Origin: Tubiluchus corallicola
Taxonomy: Eukaryota; Priapulida; Priapulimorpha; Priapulimorphida; Tubiluchidae
NCBI GenBank assembly: GCA_030141605.1
Contig: JAQGDQ010002439.1
Coordinates: 1 to 37,077 of the forward strand
Length of the DNA stretch: 37,077 nt
Direction: 5' to 3'
Below are positions 8,330 through 16,592 of the stretch, one piece after another; the first letter of the stretch is position 1; each line of letters starts with the position of its first letter. The notes beneath the pieces were generated by a model. That model worked only from the letters and a program-made list of their open reading frames with translations. It was not told the DNA's origin and made no database searches. Position numbers and translations under genes: made by a program.

Positions 8330-10753
8330 TTAGTTTAAGCTCTGGTACTCCCCCTTTATTCTCAACTCTATTTTTAGCGTCTGCTTTTCATCACCAGACG
8401 CCTCAAACTTGCAGTCCACCGTTAAGTTATGCTCTCCTGGCTCGCATATAAACTCTTTAAAATTAACTTTAAGCTCATCCACCTCCTGCCATTCCGGTGT
8501 GTAAAGTGTCATTTTTTCACCACCCCTGTAGACCAGATACTGGTTCTCCTGAAGCCTTACGGGAATCATTACCTTTCGATGGTTGTCAAGCTCTATGCTA
8601 ATACCTGAGACAGGAGAGCCAACAGCCTGCATAATAAACTCCAGTTGGCCCTTGACTCCTTTATTCCGGAAATCAAACTTGCTGAAAACAGGTTCGCCAG
8701 GCTGACGTATCTTTTTGGCATGTTCAAACCGGCTTACATACACAGGACAAACCCGCCACATCTTTTCTCCAACAGCCTCAAGGTGAAACTCATTATTAAC
8801 ATCCTGCATCTCTCTTTTTAGCTCATCCGGAAATACTTCTGCGTGGCGAGCAGCCTCCCACTGCTTTATCGCTCCCAGTATTTTCTCACCGTTTCCATTT
8901 CTGTTTACAATAGCAGCAGAGGTTACAAGGGCAAATCCAGCATCAAATCCGGCTGCTCTTGCCAACAGCCACTCTGCATCCTCTATGCTCGTACCCGGCT
9001 TCATACTAAACCATCCCAGCATTCGGGGGATCATATTTCTGCTGTAGAAATTTTGATTTTTAAGCCTGTACTGAGTCTGGCTTTCCCGAAATCCAGCATA
9101 CCACGGCTCCCCCCAGTTCATTCGGGAGAAAATGTGCCAAAAATAGTGCCCTGCTCTGCTAGCATCAATTATTGAACCTTTAAGCTTGGGGATTAGGCTA
9201 TCATACCAATTTTTTACAAACAATATGTTTGCATATTGCCCCATTCCGGATGCCCCGCACCCCTCAAGCCCATCGAAAGATATCTGCTTCAACCCTGTTT
9301 GATTAAATAGCTTAGCCAGAGTTGTCGACATCTCTTTTTGCAGATCTATATCTGCCAGAAATGTCTTATATGGGTGATCCATAAGCTTACCAATCTTTGC
9401 ATTCGCACTATGCACCACCGCCTTAGTGCCAAACGCACCTCTTTGGCATTCACTCAATATCCAAGGATATTGCTCACTAACTCTGTTGTAGCGAATCAGC
9501 TCATTACCAATTCTGACAGTTTTGAGGCTATTGTTCTCCATCTGATTAAAGAAATCAGGGCTCTCTATCTCAATTTCAACCTGCTTCTCATCAATATCTT
9601 TCACTAAAACCGAAGTCCCTACTTCAGCTAGTCCCGTGTGTGGAACAGGCGTTACGTAGGGGTCATCCGTCGTTATAAAATTTGATAAAGTGTGTACACC
9701 AAGCGAAACCCCTTGTTTCTCTGCAATATCAACGCACCGCTTCATACTCTTCCAGTTTTCCGGGAAAGCATCTTTCTTGAGGTCAAAGTTTCCCCAATTT
9801 GCAAAGGGCCCCCCATGGTAGAGATACTTTAAACCGGCCTGCTTTGTCAGATCAATGGCACTTTGTATATCTTTTTCACCAAATCTGATAATTAAATATG
9901 AAGCAGTTGCATCTTTTGACACCTTACCCCACTCACCATTTATCACAGGATGTGGCAACCCTTCTGCAAGCTCTATCTCTCCTATTGTAGACAGTGCATC
10001 ATCAGCGCTGACTCCAAAAATAGCAATACCACTACCTATTATACCTTCATCGTCGTATGCCGGAGCCAGGTACTTCTCATGCTTCCAATTCTCTATAACT
10101 CTATCGTTGTTCCTGTTCCTGCAATACGCCTGCAGGACACTACCAAAACCCATTGCCTTGGCCACATCCCCCCTATAAAGCTCTTGGTGCATCTTATCGC
10201 CTCCCACATCGGAATAGTCAGACCTGCCTTCAAATATATTGTATGAAGGCATAACGTCATCCTCCTTTGTGGGATAGCCGCCTATTGTTTTTGGGTTGAG
10301 AGCTTGTATGCCTATGGCAAAATTTTTATCTCTGACAACCCCAACACACTCGCCTACTGTTTCACCTATAGTGGTAGGATAAGGCCCCCATAAGATTAGC
10401 TCTATGTTCGCCTTAGGATTAATATCAACAAGCTCAAACACCATGTGACTACTCCTTTCCACTACTTCTATAATAGCTTCAACATTACTCTTCTTATAAA
10501 AAAGAGTTATAATATTATTGTCGATATTAATTTTTGAAGGACCCTCAAGCTTGCTATTAACTCTTACAGACATTAAGGGTGCATTTTGCCCTCTCGCAAA
10601 ATAATCAACTCCTGTCCGCTTATCAACAAATGAGGTAAAATTGCCACTGGAAGAGAGCTTTGTTATAAAACTGTCTGTCTCAAACTGCACCCTGCCTCGA
10701 CCACAGGATAATGTGGTGAGCACTGCTACCACGAGAATAAAGAGATTCTTCAT
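8330..10753 (-). CDS. Putative glycoside-hydrolase-like lipoprotein, family not recognised
   Basis: An 807-residue exported protein. The N-terminus MKNLFILVVAVLTTLSC gives a type II-like signal with cysteine at 17 (lipobox TLSC, slightly atypical). Residues ~20-270 look like a beta-sandwich of the kind preceding glycosidase barrels. Residues ~285-560 resemble a TIM barrel: YLIIRFG, LKYLYHGGPFANWGNFD, VSLGVHT and ISFDGLEG (493-498). In this layout D494 and E497 would be candidate catalytic or ligand residues. A beta-rich insertion at ~380-450 contains a distinctive CQRGAFGT segment. The C-terminal ~130 residues (from ~670) look like another beta-sandwich. I cannot name a CAZy family. It lies alone, between two direct R1 repeats, with no SusCD pair or sulfatase beside it, which is unusual for a polysaccharide enzyme. 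Polysaccharide or glycan hydrolysis is inference. Confidence 0.6.
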   Translation of the reverse strand: MKNLFILVVAVLTTLSCGRGRVQFETDSFITKLSSSGNFTSFVDKRTGVDYFARGQNAPLMSVRVNSKLEGPSKINIDNNIITLFYKKSNVEAIIEVVERSSHMVFELVDINPKANIELILWGPYPTTIGETVGECVGVVRDKNFAIGIQALNPKTIGGYPTKEDDVMPSYNIFEGRSDYSDVGGDKMHQELYRGDVAKAMGFGSVLQAYCRNRNNDRVIENWKHEKYLAPAYDDEGIIGSGIAIFGVSADDALSTIGEIELAEGLPHPVINGEWGKVSKDATASYLIIRFGEKDIQSAIDLTKQAGLKYLYHGGPFANWGNFDLKKDAFPENWKSMKRCVDIAEKQGVSLGVHTLSNFITTDDPYVTPVPHTGLAEVGTSVLVKDIDEKQVEIEIESPDFFNQMENNSLKTVRIGNELIRYNRVSEQYPWILSECQRGAFGTKAVVHSANAKIGKLMDHPYKTFLADIDLQKEMSTTLAKLFNQTGLKQISFDGLEGCGASGMGQYANILFVKNWYDSLIPKLKGSIIDASRAGHYFWHIFSRMNWGEPWYAGFRESQTQYRLKNQNFYSRNMIPRMLGWFSMKPGTSIEDAEWLLARAAGFDAGFALVTSAAIVNRNGNGEKILGAIKQWEAARHAEVFPDELKREMQDVNNEFHLEAVGEKMWRVCPVYVSRFEHAKKIRQPGEPVFSKFDFRNKGVKGQLEFIMQAVGSPVSGISIELDNHRKVMIPVRLQENQYLVYRGGEKMTLYTPEWQEVDELKVNFKEFICEPGEHNLTVDCKFEASGDEKQTLKIELRIKGEYQSLN

Positions 10754-10852
10754 AATTATTTACACGGTTACTTTTATTGCTGAATCATAAAAACCTCACA
10801 TTAATTAGTCGCTCCTTAAAATTAAACTCAACTTATTTAATGCTAATTATAT

Positions 10853-11193
10853 AAAATTAAAAACTTAGCGAATTATAATGTCCTAAATTACAAAGATTAT
10901 TGTAACTTCCATGCAAAACCTTGCAGACTAAGATCGGAAAATTGTCAAATCAAAATCAGATGATCTTTACAAACTCTGCAAAACAGAAAAAACTGCTCTT
11001 AACGGATTTTGATAGAAAAACAGCGAAAGGCGTAGCAAAAAAACCCTCTCACTGTTTGAACCTTTTTTATAAAAGGCGAGCCTTTGAGAAGATAGCAAAG
11101 CCGTCAGCATAGCTTCTCATCAATAGCACTTACAAATTTGATTTTGGGATTTTTTATATCAAGACAAAAGAGCATAAAGAAAAGCCTTTACAC
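10853..11193 (+). repeat. R1 repeat, copy C
   Basis: Aligns collinearly with copy B from AACTTAGCGAATTA to the CCTTTACA near 11187, at roughly 75-80% identity by eye. It stands directly upstream of the glycosidase-like gene, while copy B is directly downstream, so the gene is bracketed by direct repeats. The hairpin arm pair is imperfect here (ACAGCGAAA against CTCACTGT). The downstream part shared by A and B is absent. Confidence 0.78.
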
Positions 11194-11490
11194 GAAGGAC
11201 ATTCCCCATGCGCACAGCCTTGCTGCAGACGCTCACTATTATGCCATTTTTTGGCAAAAAATGCACCCGGTATTTTCAATACCTACTACCAGCTACTCTT
11301 AAAAAACTCACTCTCTCCGGTAAACTGTGGTTCCTCACCGAATTTCTCCTCGACCATAACCAAAGTACTTTGCAAAAATCTCACACCTCACCCCCCTTTT
11401 ATGAAGTGAAATATTTCATTTCACAAGATATATACCTCTCCTCTACCGCGGTTACCAATAGCACAGTAGCCTGTAAAACCATGCAACCCT
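11194..11490. other. Gene-free stretch downstream of metK
   Basis: About 300 bp between R1 copy C and the metK stop. An open frame of about 100 codons on the plus strand here starts inside no recognisable gene, has no family resemblance and overlaps the metK end, so I do not call it. It contains a small dyad GTGAAAT-N5-ATTTCAC (11406-11424) without a T tract. No convincing terminator. Confidence 0.45.
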
Positions 11491-12747
11491 TTATAGTCCG
11501 AATACTTTTTTAACCTTATCTGCATAATCAAGCTTTTCCCACGTAAACAGCTCTACCTCTTTCTCCAGCTTACCAAAATAAGGAGAATTAAAGGTTTTTT
11601 TAACTACAGCGGGAACTCTTCCCATGTGCCCATAAACAGCAGTCTCTTCATATATAGGGTTTCTCAGCTTTAGCCTTCTCTCAATAGCATATGGGCGCAG
11701 ATCGAATATTTCAAGTATCCTTTCTCCAATCTCACTGTCACTAAGATTAACATTCACTTTGCCGTATGTATTAATGTATATACTAACAGGCCTGGACACC
11801 CCTATAGCATAAGATAGTTGTACCAGAATCTCATCTGCAACTCCGGCGGCTACAAGATTTTTTGCAATATGTCGTGCAGCATAGGCCGCAGAGCGATCTA
11901 CCTTTGAAGGATCTTTCCCTGAAAAAGCGCCTCCTCCGTGAGCACCCCACCCTCCATAAGTGTCGACAATAATCTTGCGCCCTGTCAGCCCTGCATCCCC
12001 ATGAGGACCACCAATTACGAACTTCCCTGTCGGGTTAACATGCAGTATGTAATTACTGTCAAAAATCTTTTTTACCCTTTCGGGCAGCCTGGCAATGGTG
12101 CGAGGTATCAGAATTTTTTTAACATCCTGCTTTATTTTATTCAGCATCTTTTCATCATTGTCATCAAAATCGTCATGCTGTGTTGAGACAACAATTGTAT
12201 GTACCCGCAAGGGCTTATTATCATTATTATATTCAATAGTTACTTGCGACTTTGAATCAGGGCGCAAATAATTCATTTTATCACTATTCCTGCGAATATC
12301 TGCAAGCTCTGCAAGCAACAGGTGCGATAGCTCCAATGAGAGAGGCATATAATTATCAGTCTCCCGGCATGCATACCCAAACATCATCCCCTGGTCTCCC
12401 GCTCCCTGATCTTCCTTTTCCGCCCTTTCAACACCTCTGTTTATGTCCGACGACTGCTCGTGAATAGCAGTAATAACACCACATGACTTACCTTCAAACT
12501 GATATTCACTTTTATTATACCCAATACGCTCAACAACTTCGCGTGCCCGCTTTTGCACATCAATATAGGTCTTTGTCTTTACCTCTCCGGCAATCATAAT
12601 CTGCCCTGTTGTAACCATAGTTTCAATTGCCGCTTTTGAATCAGGGTCGTAAGCTATAAATGCATCTAACAAGGCATCTGATATCTGATCGGCTATCTTG
12701 TCAGGATGTCCCTCTGAAACAGACTCTGAAGTAAATAAGTATCCCAT
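11491..12747 (-). CDS. metK: S-adenosylmethionine synthase (methionine adenosyltransferase)
   Basis: A 418-residue enzyme that makes S-adenosylmethionine from methionine and ATP in the cytoplasm. Signatures are GHPDK at 13-17 near the ATP site, GAGDQG at 115-120 (the family hexapeptide), GGPHGDAGLTGRKI at 247-259 and the P-loop-like GGGAFSGKD at 271-279. It is ~30 residues longer than the E. coli enzyme. An insertion around residues 190-225 (a D-rich stretch, then KKILIPRTIARLPERVKK) accounts for part of this. It is transcribed alone from a promoter at 12896-12928, through a leader that carries a SAM-II-like aptamer (12839-12887), so feedback by its own product is the likely control. Intact; call secure. 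Confidence 0.98.
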   Translation of the reverse strand: MGYLFTSESVSEGHPDKIADQISDALLDAFIAYDPDSKAAIETMVTTGQIMIAGEVKTKTYIDVQKRAREVVERIGYNKSEYQFEGKSCGVITAIHEQSSDINRGVERAEKEDQGAGDQGMMFGYACRETDNYMPLSLELSHLLLAELADIRRNSDKMNYLRPDSKSQVTIEYNNDNKPLRVHTIVVSTQHDDFDDNDEKMLNKIKQDVKKILIPRTIARLPERVKKIFDSNYILHVNPTGKFVIGGPHGDAGLTGRKIIVDTYGGWGAHGGGAFSGKDPSKVDRSAAYAARHIAKNLVAAGVADEILVQLSYAIGVSRPVSIYINTYGKVNVNLSDSEIGERILEIFDLRPYAIERRLKLRNPIYEETAVYGHMGRVPAVVKKTFNSPYFGKLEKEVELFTWEKLDYADKVKKVFGL

Positions 12748-12773
12748 AGTAATTTTATTTAAAATATACCCTT

Positions 12774-12790
12774 AAGGTTTTATTAACCTT
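12774..12790 (-). promoter_or_regulatory. Small hairpin in the metK leader
   Basis: AAGGTT-ttatt-AACCTT, a 6-bp stem with a 5-nt loop, lies between the SAM-II-like aptamer and the metK start. It may be part of the expression platform, but no T tract follows it and no strong ribosome-binding site is visibly hidden by it, so its role is open. Confidence 0.35.
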
Positions 12791-12838
12791 ATTCTTAATG
12801 TGAATTTCTATTTTCGATTGAAAAATGCAGGAAACACT

Positions 12839-12887
12839 GTTTTAGCATTTTTTTCAGTGGTTGCAATCAATCAAATCTGTCCACAGC
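12839..12887 (-). promoter_or_regulatory. SAM-II-like riboswitch aptamer in the metK leader
   Basis: On the metK strand the RNA reads GUGG (P1 5' arm, plus 12881-12884), then ACAGAUUUGAUUGAUUGCAA, then CCAC (P1 3' arm, 12857-12860), then UGAAAAAAAUGCUAAAAC. The elements GAUUU, UUGCAA just before the P1 3' arm, and an A-rich run ending GCUAAAA occur in the same order and spacing as in the known SAM-II H-type pseudoknot. There a GC step in the loop pairs with the GC before UAAA. It sits ~90 nt upstream of the metK start and right behind the promoter. P1 is only 4 bp. Downstream segments could compete with the aptamer: GCAUUUUU (plus 12821-12828) can pair AAAAAUGC of the aptamer (12845-12852), and CAGUG (12835-12839) can pair CACUG (12855-12859). 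Recognition is by eye, without a covariance model. Confidence 0.78.
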
Positions 12888-12895
12888 AAGAACAA

Positions 12896-12928
12896 CAAAA
12901 TTAAAATAAAATATTATAAAAATGCAAA
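12896..12928 (-). promoter_or_regulatory. Promoter of metK (Bacteroidota sigma-70 type)
   Basis: On the minus strand, TTTG (plus 12925-12928), 21 nt, then TAATTTTG (plus 12896-12903). This fits the Bacteroidota consensus TTTG-N19..21-TAnnTTTG. Transcription would start around 12888-12890, so the RNA would begin at or just before the first arm of the riboswitch. Confidence 0.7.
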
Positions 12929-13364
12929 AGCACTCATAATCACCAACTCAAAGAGTGATTTTTTTAGCTTTTTGTTTCAACAAACTATTTTTTATGTTTT
13001 ATAAATGAGAAAGTTTGGCTAGAGCTTCCAGAACTATATGGTCCTGACTCTTCACACTATCTGAATTTGTAAACCGCCTCTTGAAACCTTACCCCTGTCT
13101 GTTTGAGCTGCTTTCATTACTGTGGTGATATGAGCAGAATTACATCAGGCACTAAACAATCAGCACTTTATCCACGCAATAATAATTTGAAATAAAATAC
13201 CTTATAGTCATACTTGTATTTGTTAAACATATTTGCAAGACCCCATATCCTCTGCCTACACACCAGGCTAGCTGATATAACTTGAAAATATACTCATAGA
13301 GATTATTTTGATCGAACCTGCACTACTCTTCCACTGAACACTGAGAGTTGTACAGTTCTGCACT
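12929..13364. other. Gene-free stretch between the metK and folP promoters
   Basis: About 435 bp of AT-rich DNA between two divergent promoters. No open frame with family resemblance, no terminator and no RNA gene were recognised on either strand. Confidence 0.45.
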
Positions 13365-13396
13365 TTTGGCTATTGGCTTTTAACTTCTTACTTTTG
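13365..13396 (+). promoter_or_regulatory. Promoter of folP-cdaA
   Basis: TTTG at 13365-13368, 20 nt, then TACTTTTG at 13389-13396: an exact fit to the Bacteroidota promoter consensus. The start site would be near 13403, giving a ~70-nt leader before the folP ATG. Confidence 0.65.
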
Positions 13397-13470
13397 TTGA
13401 TATGACAGCCAACAGGTAGAGCATTTAACCCGGGACAGTTTTTTATTAAACAATTTTTTTGATGTGAGAT

Positions 13471-14349
13471 ATGTTACTTGAGAAGGAGGAACCACAGTTT
13501 TATAAAAAGAAAAAGTCCATAAACTATAACGGACGGCTGATAAAGCTTGACAACCCTGTAGTTATGGGTATACTGAACGTTACTCCCGACTCATTTTATG
13601 AAGGAAGCAGATATGAAGGAGAAAAGGCTATTGTGAAGAGGGCGGGGGAGATACTGGAGGAGGGAGGGGATATTATTGACATTGGAGGTTATTCAAGTCG
13701 CCCCGGAGCGAAACATATAACTCAGGAAGAGGAATTGGCACGACTGATGCCGGCAGTGAAAGCCGTGAGAAAATGCTACCCCGATGCAGTAATATCCATT
13801 GATACGTTTCGCTCTAATCTGGTAGAAAGGGTGGTTGGAGAAACAGGTTCGTGCATTATCAATGACGTTTCAAGCGGGGAAATGGATACCCAAATGTTTG
13901 AAACAGTCGCGCGCCTAAATGTTCCCTACATTTTAATGCACATGAAAGGAACACCCGCGAACATGCAAAATAACCCTGCTTACAACAACGTTGTTTATGA
14001 TATTATTATGTATTTTTCCAAAAAGGTTGATGAGTTAAGGCTAATGGGTGTCAATGATATAATTATTGACCCGGGGTTTGGATTTGGAAAAAGTACAGAC
14101 CACAACTACGAATTGCTAAACAGCATTGACAATTTTAAAATATTTCAGTTGCCTGTTTTAGCAGGTATCTCAAGAAAGTCAATGATCTGGAAGCACCTGG
14201 GTCTAACTCCTGGTGAAAGCCTTAACGGCACGACAGTCGCCAATACACTTGCACTAATGGGAGGGGCAGATATTCTGAGGGTGCATGATGTAAAGGAGGC
14301 AGTTGAAACTATCAACATTGTAAAAAAATTGAAATCAATCTCTGCATGA
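13471..14349 (+). CDS. folP: Dihydropteroate synthase
   Basis: A 292-residue TIM-barrel enzyme that condenses p-aminobenzoate with dihydropterin pyrophosphate in folate synthesis; it is the sulfonamide target. Family motifs are MGILNVTPDSF at 32-42 (pterin/loop 1), IDIGGYSSRPGA at 69-80, SIDTFRSN, INDVSSG, HMKGTPANMQ, the IIDPGFGFGKS phosphate-binding stretch, the GISRKS loop and the terminal LRVHDV. An N-terminal extension of ~27 residues precedes the first strand. The stop TGA overlaps the ATG of cdaA (ATGA, 4 bp), so the two are translationally coupled. Adjacency of folP and cdaA is common in Bacteroidota. Confidence 0.97.
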   Translation: MLLEKEEPQFYKKKKSINYNGRLIKLDNPVVMGILNVTPDSFYEGSRYEGEKAIVKRAGEILEEGGDIIDIGGYSSRPGAKHITQEEELARLMPAVKAVRKCYPDAVISIDTFRSNLVERVVGETGSCIINDVSSGEMDTQMFETVARLNVPYILMHMKGTPANMQNNPAYNNVVYDIIMYFSKKVDELRLMGVNDIIIDPGFGFGKSTDHNYELLNSIDNFKIFQLPVLAGISRKSMIWKHLGLTPGESLNGTTVANTLALMGGADILRVHDVKEAVETINIVKKLKSISA

Positions 14350-15131
14350 CAGAACTGTTTATTCGTATAGGGTTTCTTGATATTATTGATGTTGTACTCG
14401 TTGCATTTCTTCTATATGAGCTTTATCGCTTGATGAAAGGTACGGTTGCATTCAATATATCTATGGGTATCTTTATTGTTTATATTATATGGCTTGTTGT
14501 CAAAGCACTAAACATGCAGTTAGTGGGCACTATACTCGGACAACTATTTGGCGTGGGTGTTTTGGCATTAATAGTGGTTTTTCAACAAGAAATAAGGAAG
14601 TTCCTCATACTGCTAGGAACCCGATATAGCAGAGGTAAAGGGAACTTCTCAATTGAGAAGTTTTTCCCGAATCAAGTTGGAGCAACCAGCAAATCAAGTT
14701 TAAGAAATATCATTGATGCAGTCAGCTATATGGCAACAACTAAGACCGGTGCTCTTATTGTTATTGAACACGACGCAAGGCTGGAAGAGTACTCCGATAC
14801 GGGAAAGGAAATTAATGCGGAAATCTCATCCGAACTGTTGAGAAGCATATTTTTTAAAAACTCTCCACTGCATGACGGAGCTGCTATAATATCGGGAAAC
14901 AAAATTAAAGCGGTGCGCTGCATATTGCCCATAAGCTCCCGGCATATCCTGAACCCGGCCTGGGGACTACGCCACAGAGCTGCCATTGGAATGTCAGAAG
15001 AGACTGATGCATATGTTATTGTAGTTAGTGAAGAGACGGGAAATATATCAATGATTCATAAGGGAACTACTCATGAGAATATTACCGGCAGCGACCTATT
15101 TAAAATATTAGAAGCAGTCTATTCCCGGTAA
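14346..15131 (+). CDS. cdaA: Diadenylate cyclase CdaA (c-di-AMP synthase)
   Basis: A 261-residue membrane enzyme that makes cyclic di-AMP from two ATP. Three N-terminal transmembrane helices are visible at about 12-30, 36-55 and 59-78, followed by a short linker and the DAC domain (~85-255). The catalytic DGA motif is at 177-179 (LHDGAAII) and the RHR motif at 209-211 (LRHRAAIG). Both are intact, so the enzyme should be active. Length and layout match CdaA rather than DisA. It overlaps folP by 4 bp. No cdaR/ybbR-like partner and no c-di-AMP phosphodiesterase is in the window. The next gene is an MscS-type channel, fitting the known link of c-di-AMP to osmotic control, though 253 bp and an R2 repeat separate them. 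Confidence 0.96.
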   Translation: MTELFIRIGFLDIIDVVLVAFLLYELYRLMKGTVAFNISMGIFIVYIIWLVVKALNMQLVGTILGQLFGVGVLALIVVFQQEIRKFLILLGTRYSRGKGNFSIEKFFPNQVGATSKSSLRNIIDAVSYMATTKTGALIVIEHDARLEEYSDTGKEINAEISSELLRSIFFKNSPLHDGAAIISGNKIKAVRCILPISSRHILNPAWGLRHRAAIGMSEETDAYVIVVSEETGNISMIHKGTTHENITGSDLFKILEAVYSR

Positions 15132-15228
15132 TTGCTCCATATAAGCTATCGTTAACATGTAGAATACCACATTAAACAGGATGAAAAAAACAATTTCTTT
15201 TTTGAATCTACTCTTATTTTATAATATA

Positions 15229-15364
15229 AGACCTTTACAAGGCGAAATACCTTGACTTAGGTTGAGGAAAAATTTGATAAAAAATTGCACCTCACTGACG
15301 TGAATGAGAACTTTAAACAGGATTTTAACAAAATATTAACAAACAGATAACTTTACAAAAGTCT
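15229..15364 (+). repeat. R2 MITE-like repeat, copy 1
   Basis: A 136-bp element bounded by imperfect terminal inverted repeats: AGACCTTTACAAGG on the left and CTTTACAAAAGTCT on the right. Its interior (CGAAATA, CTTAGGTTGAGGAAAAAT, GACGTGAATGAG, TTTAACAAAAT) aligns with copy 2 at 26910-27019. It lies in the gap between cdaA and mscS, only 20 bp before the mscS ATG. Non-coding. MITE/REP identity is inferred. Confidence 0.65.
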
Positions 15365-15384
15365 CAATATAAATGATATAACCT

Positions 15385-16470
15385 ATGTCACTTTCTAACA
15401 TACTCAACTTCGACCTTTACCATTCAGGGGATTTTAGTATAACGCCTTTAAAGCTCTTTATACTATTGCTACTTATTGTAGTGTCTTTCTTTCTGGACCG
15501 TATTGGTGTTCACTGGGCAAATCGTATTTCAGGCGCGGGAGGAGTATTGGTAAAATATCAGCGCAACCTTATCAGAGGTGCTAGAGTAATCTTCTTTTTT
15601 ATAGTTGTGGTCTTTGCTCTGAAAATAGTGGGAGTAAATAGCACCAAACTACTCTCTTACAGCATACTAAATACAGGAAAGATTGAGGTCTTATTCCTCC
15701 ACATACTGGTTGCTTTTGGTATAATATTTTTCACTCGTATTGTTGTTAGTTTGATTAAGTTCTACTTTAACAAGCAGACAGAGTTGTCGAAGATAGGCAG
15801 AGGACGAAGCCATTCGATAACTCTGATAGCCCAGTATTGTATATGGTTTGTTGCAATCATATTTATTTTTAGTATTGTCGGGGCAGACTTGACTTTCTTT
15901 ATAGCCTCTTCTGCCGCCTTGCTGGTTGCTTTGGGATTTGGATTACAGAATCTATTTAATGATTTTATATCGGGCATTATTATTCTCTTCGATCGCTCGT
16001 TACAGGTAGATGACATTGTTGAGCTTAATGATGGCTTTATTGGCAAAGTTGTTGAAATTAATTTGAGAGTTTCAAAGATATTGACACGTGACAATGAAAT
16101 TATCATTGTCCCCAATTCAATGTTTACTAAGGATCTGCTTACCAACTGGAGTCACAATGAAGAGAATACCCGGTTCCACGTAAGTGTCAGTGTGGCATAT
16201 GGTTCTGATGTCAGACTTGTAGAGAAAATACTTATTGCGACTGCAACAGACCACCCCGCTATAATAGATGACCCTACACCGTTTGTAAGATTTGGTGATT
16301 TTGGTGAGTCATCCCTCGACTTTCGTATGTATTTCTGGACAGCAGACAGCTTTACCGTGGAAAATATTAAAAGTGATCTGAGATTTGAAATAGACGCAAG
16401 ATTCCGAGCAGAGAATATAGTGATACCTTTTCCGCAAAGGGATCTGCACCTACAGAAATCATCAATTTAG
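15385..16470 (+). CDS. MscS-family mechanosensitive channel
   Basis: A 361-residue inner-membrane protein. Hydrophobic helices are visible around 21-40, 65-87, 100-126 and 146-170. They are followed by the conserved pore helix and the start of the cytoplasmic cage: ASSAALLVALGFGLQNLFNDFISGIIILFDR (~173-203), with the Gly/Ala pattern typical of MscS TM3. VDDIVELNDGFIGKVVEINLRVSKI and IIVPNSMF are the beta-domain signatures, and a C-terminal alpha/beta domain ends near FPQRDLHL. With four or more helices it is larger than E. coli MscS (286 aa) and closer to the YbdG/YnaI-like members. It releases solutes on hypo-osmotic shock. It may have its own promoter, as the upstream gap is 253 bp. Confidence 0.93.
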   Translation: MSLSNILNFDLYHSGDFSITPLKLFILLLLIVVSFFLDRIGVHWANRISGAGGVLVKYQRNLIRGARVIFFFIVVVFALKIVGVNSTKLLSYSILNTGKIEVLFLHILVAFGIIFFTRIVVSLIKFYFNKQTELSKIGRGRSHSITLIAQYCIWFVAIIFIFSIVGADLTFFIASSAALLVALGFGLQNLFNDFISGIIILFDRSLQVDDIVELNDGFIGKVVEINLRVSKILTRDNEIIIVPNSMFTKDLLTNWSHNEENTRFHVSVSVAYGSDVRLVEKILIATATDHPAIIDDPTPFVRFGDFGESSLDFRMYFWTADSFTVENIKSDLRFEIDARFRAENIVIPFPQRDLHLQKSSI

Positions 16471-16540
16471 CGTGAAAAAGTGATAATTACCACATGCGAG
16501 GCTTATCTATATTATGAAGGCCTTTGTATGTGTATTACAT

Positions 16541-16573
16541 AAAAAAGGGGCTAGATCATAAGCCCCTTTTTTT
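16541..16573. terminator. Bidirectional intrinsic terminator between mscS and pckA
   Basis: AAAAAAGGGGCT, an 8-nt loop, then AGCCCCTTTTTTT. The stem is flanked by A and T runs, so it can end transcription of both convergent genes. Confidence 0.9.
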
Positions 16574-16592
16574 ATTCTTGGTCTACAAAGCC

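Noticed and set aside
11406-11424. GTGAAAT/ATTTCAC dyad after metK as a terminator
   Set aside because: Short AT-rich stem with no T tract; may be chance.
11208-11513. 101-codon open frame on the plus strand downstream of metK
   Set aside because: No family resemblance or start context, and it runs into the 3' end of metK on the other strand.
13405-13440. tRNA-like wording (GGTAGAGCATTTAACCCGGGACAG) before folP
   Set aside because: Only a D-arm-like match. No acceptor stem, anticodon loop or T-arm can be built around it.
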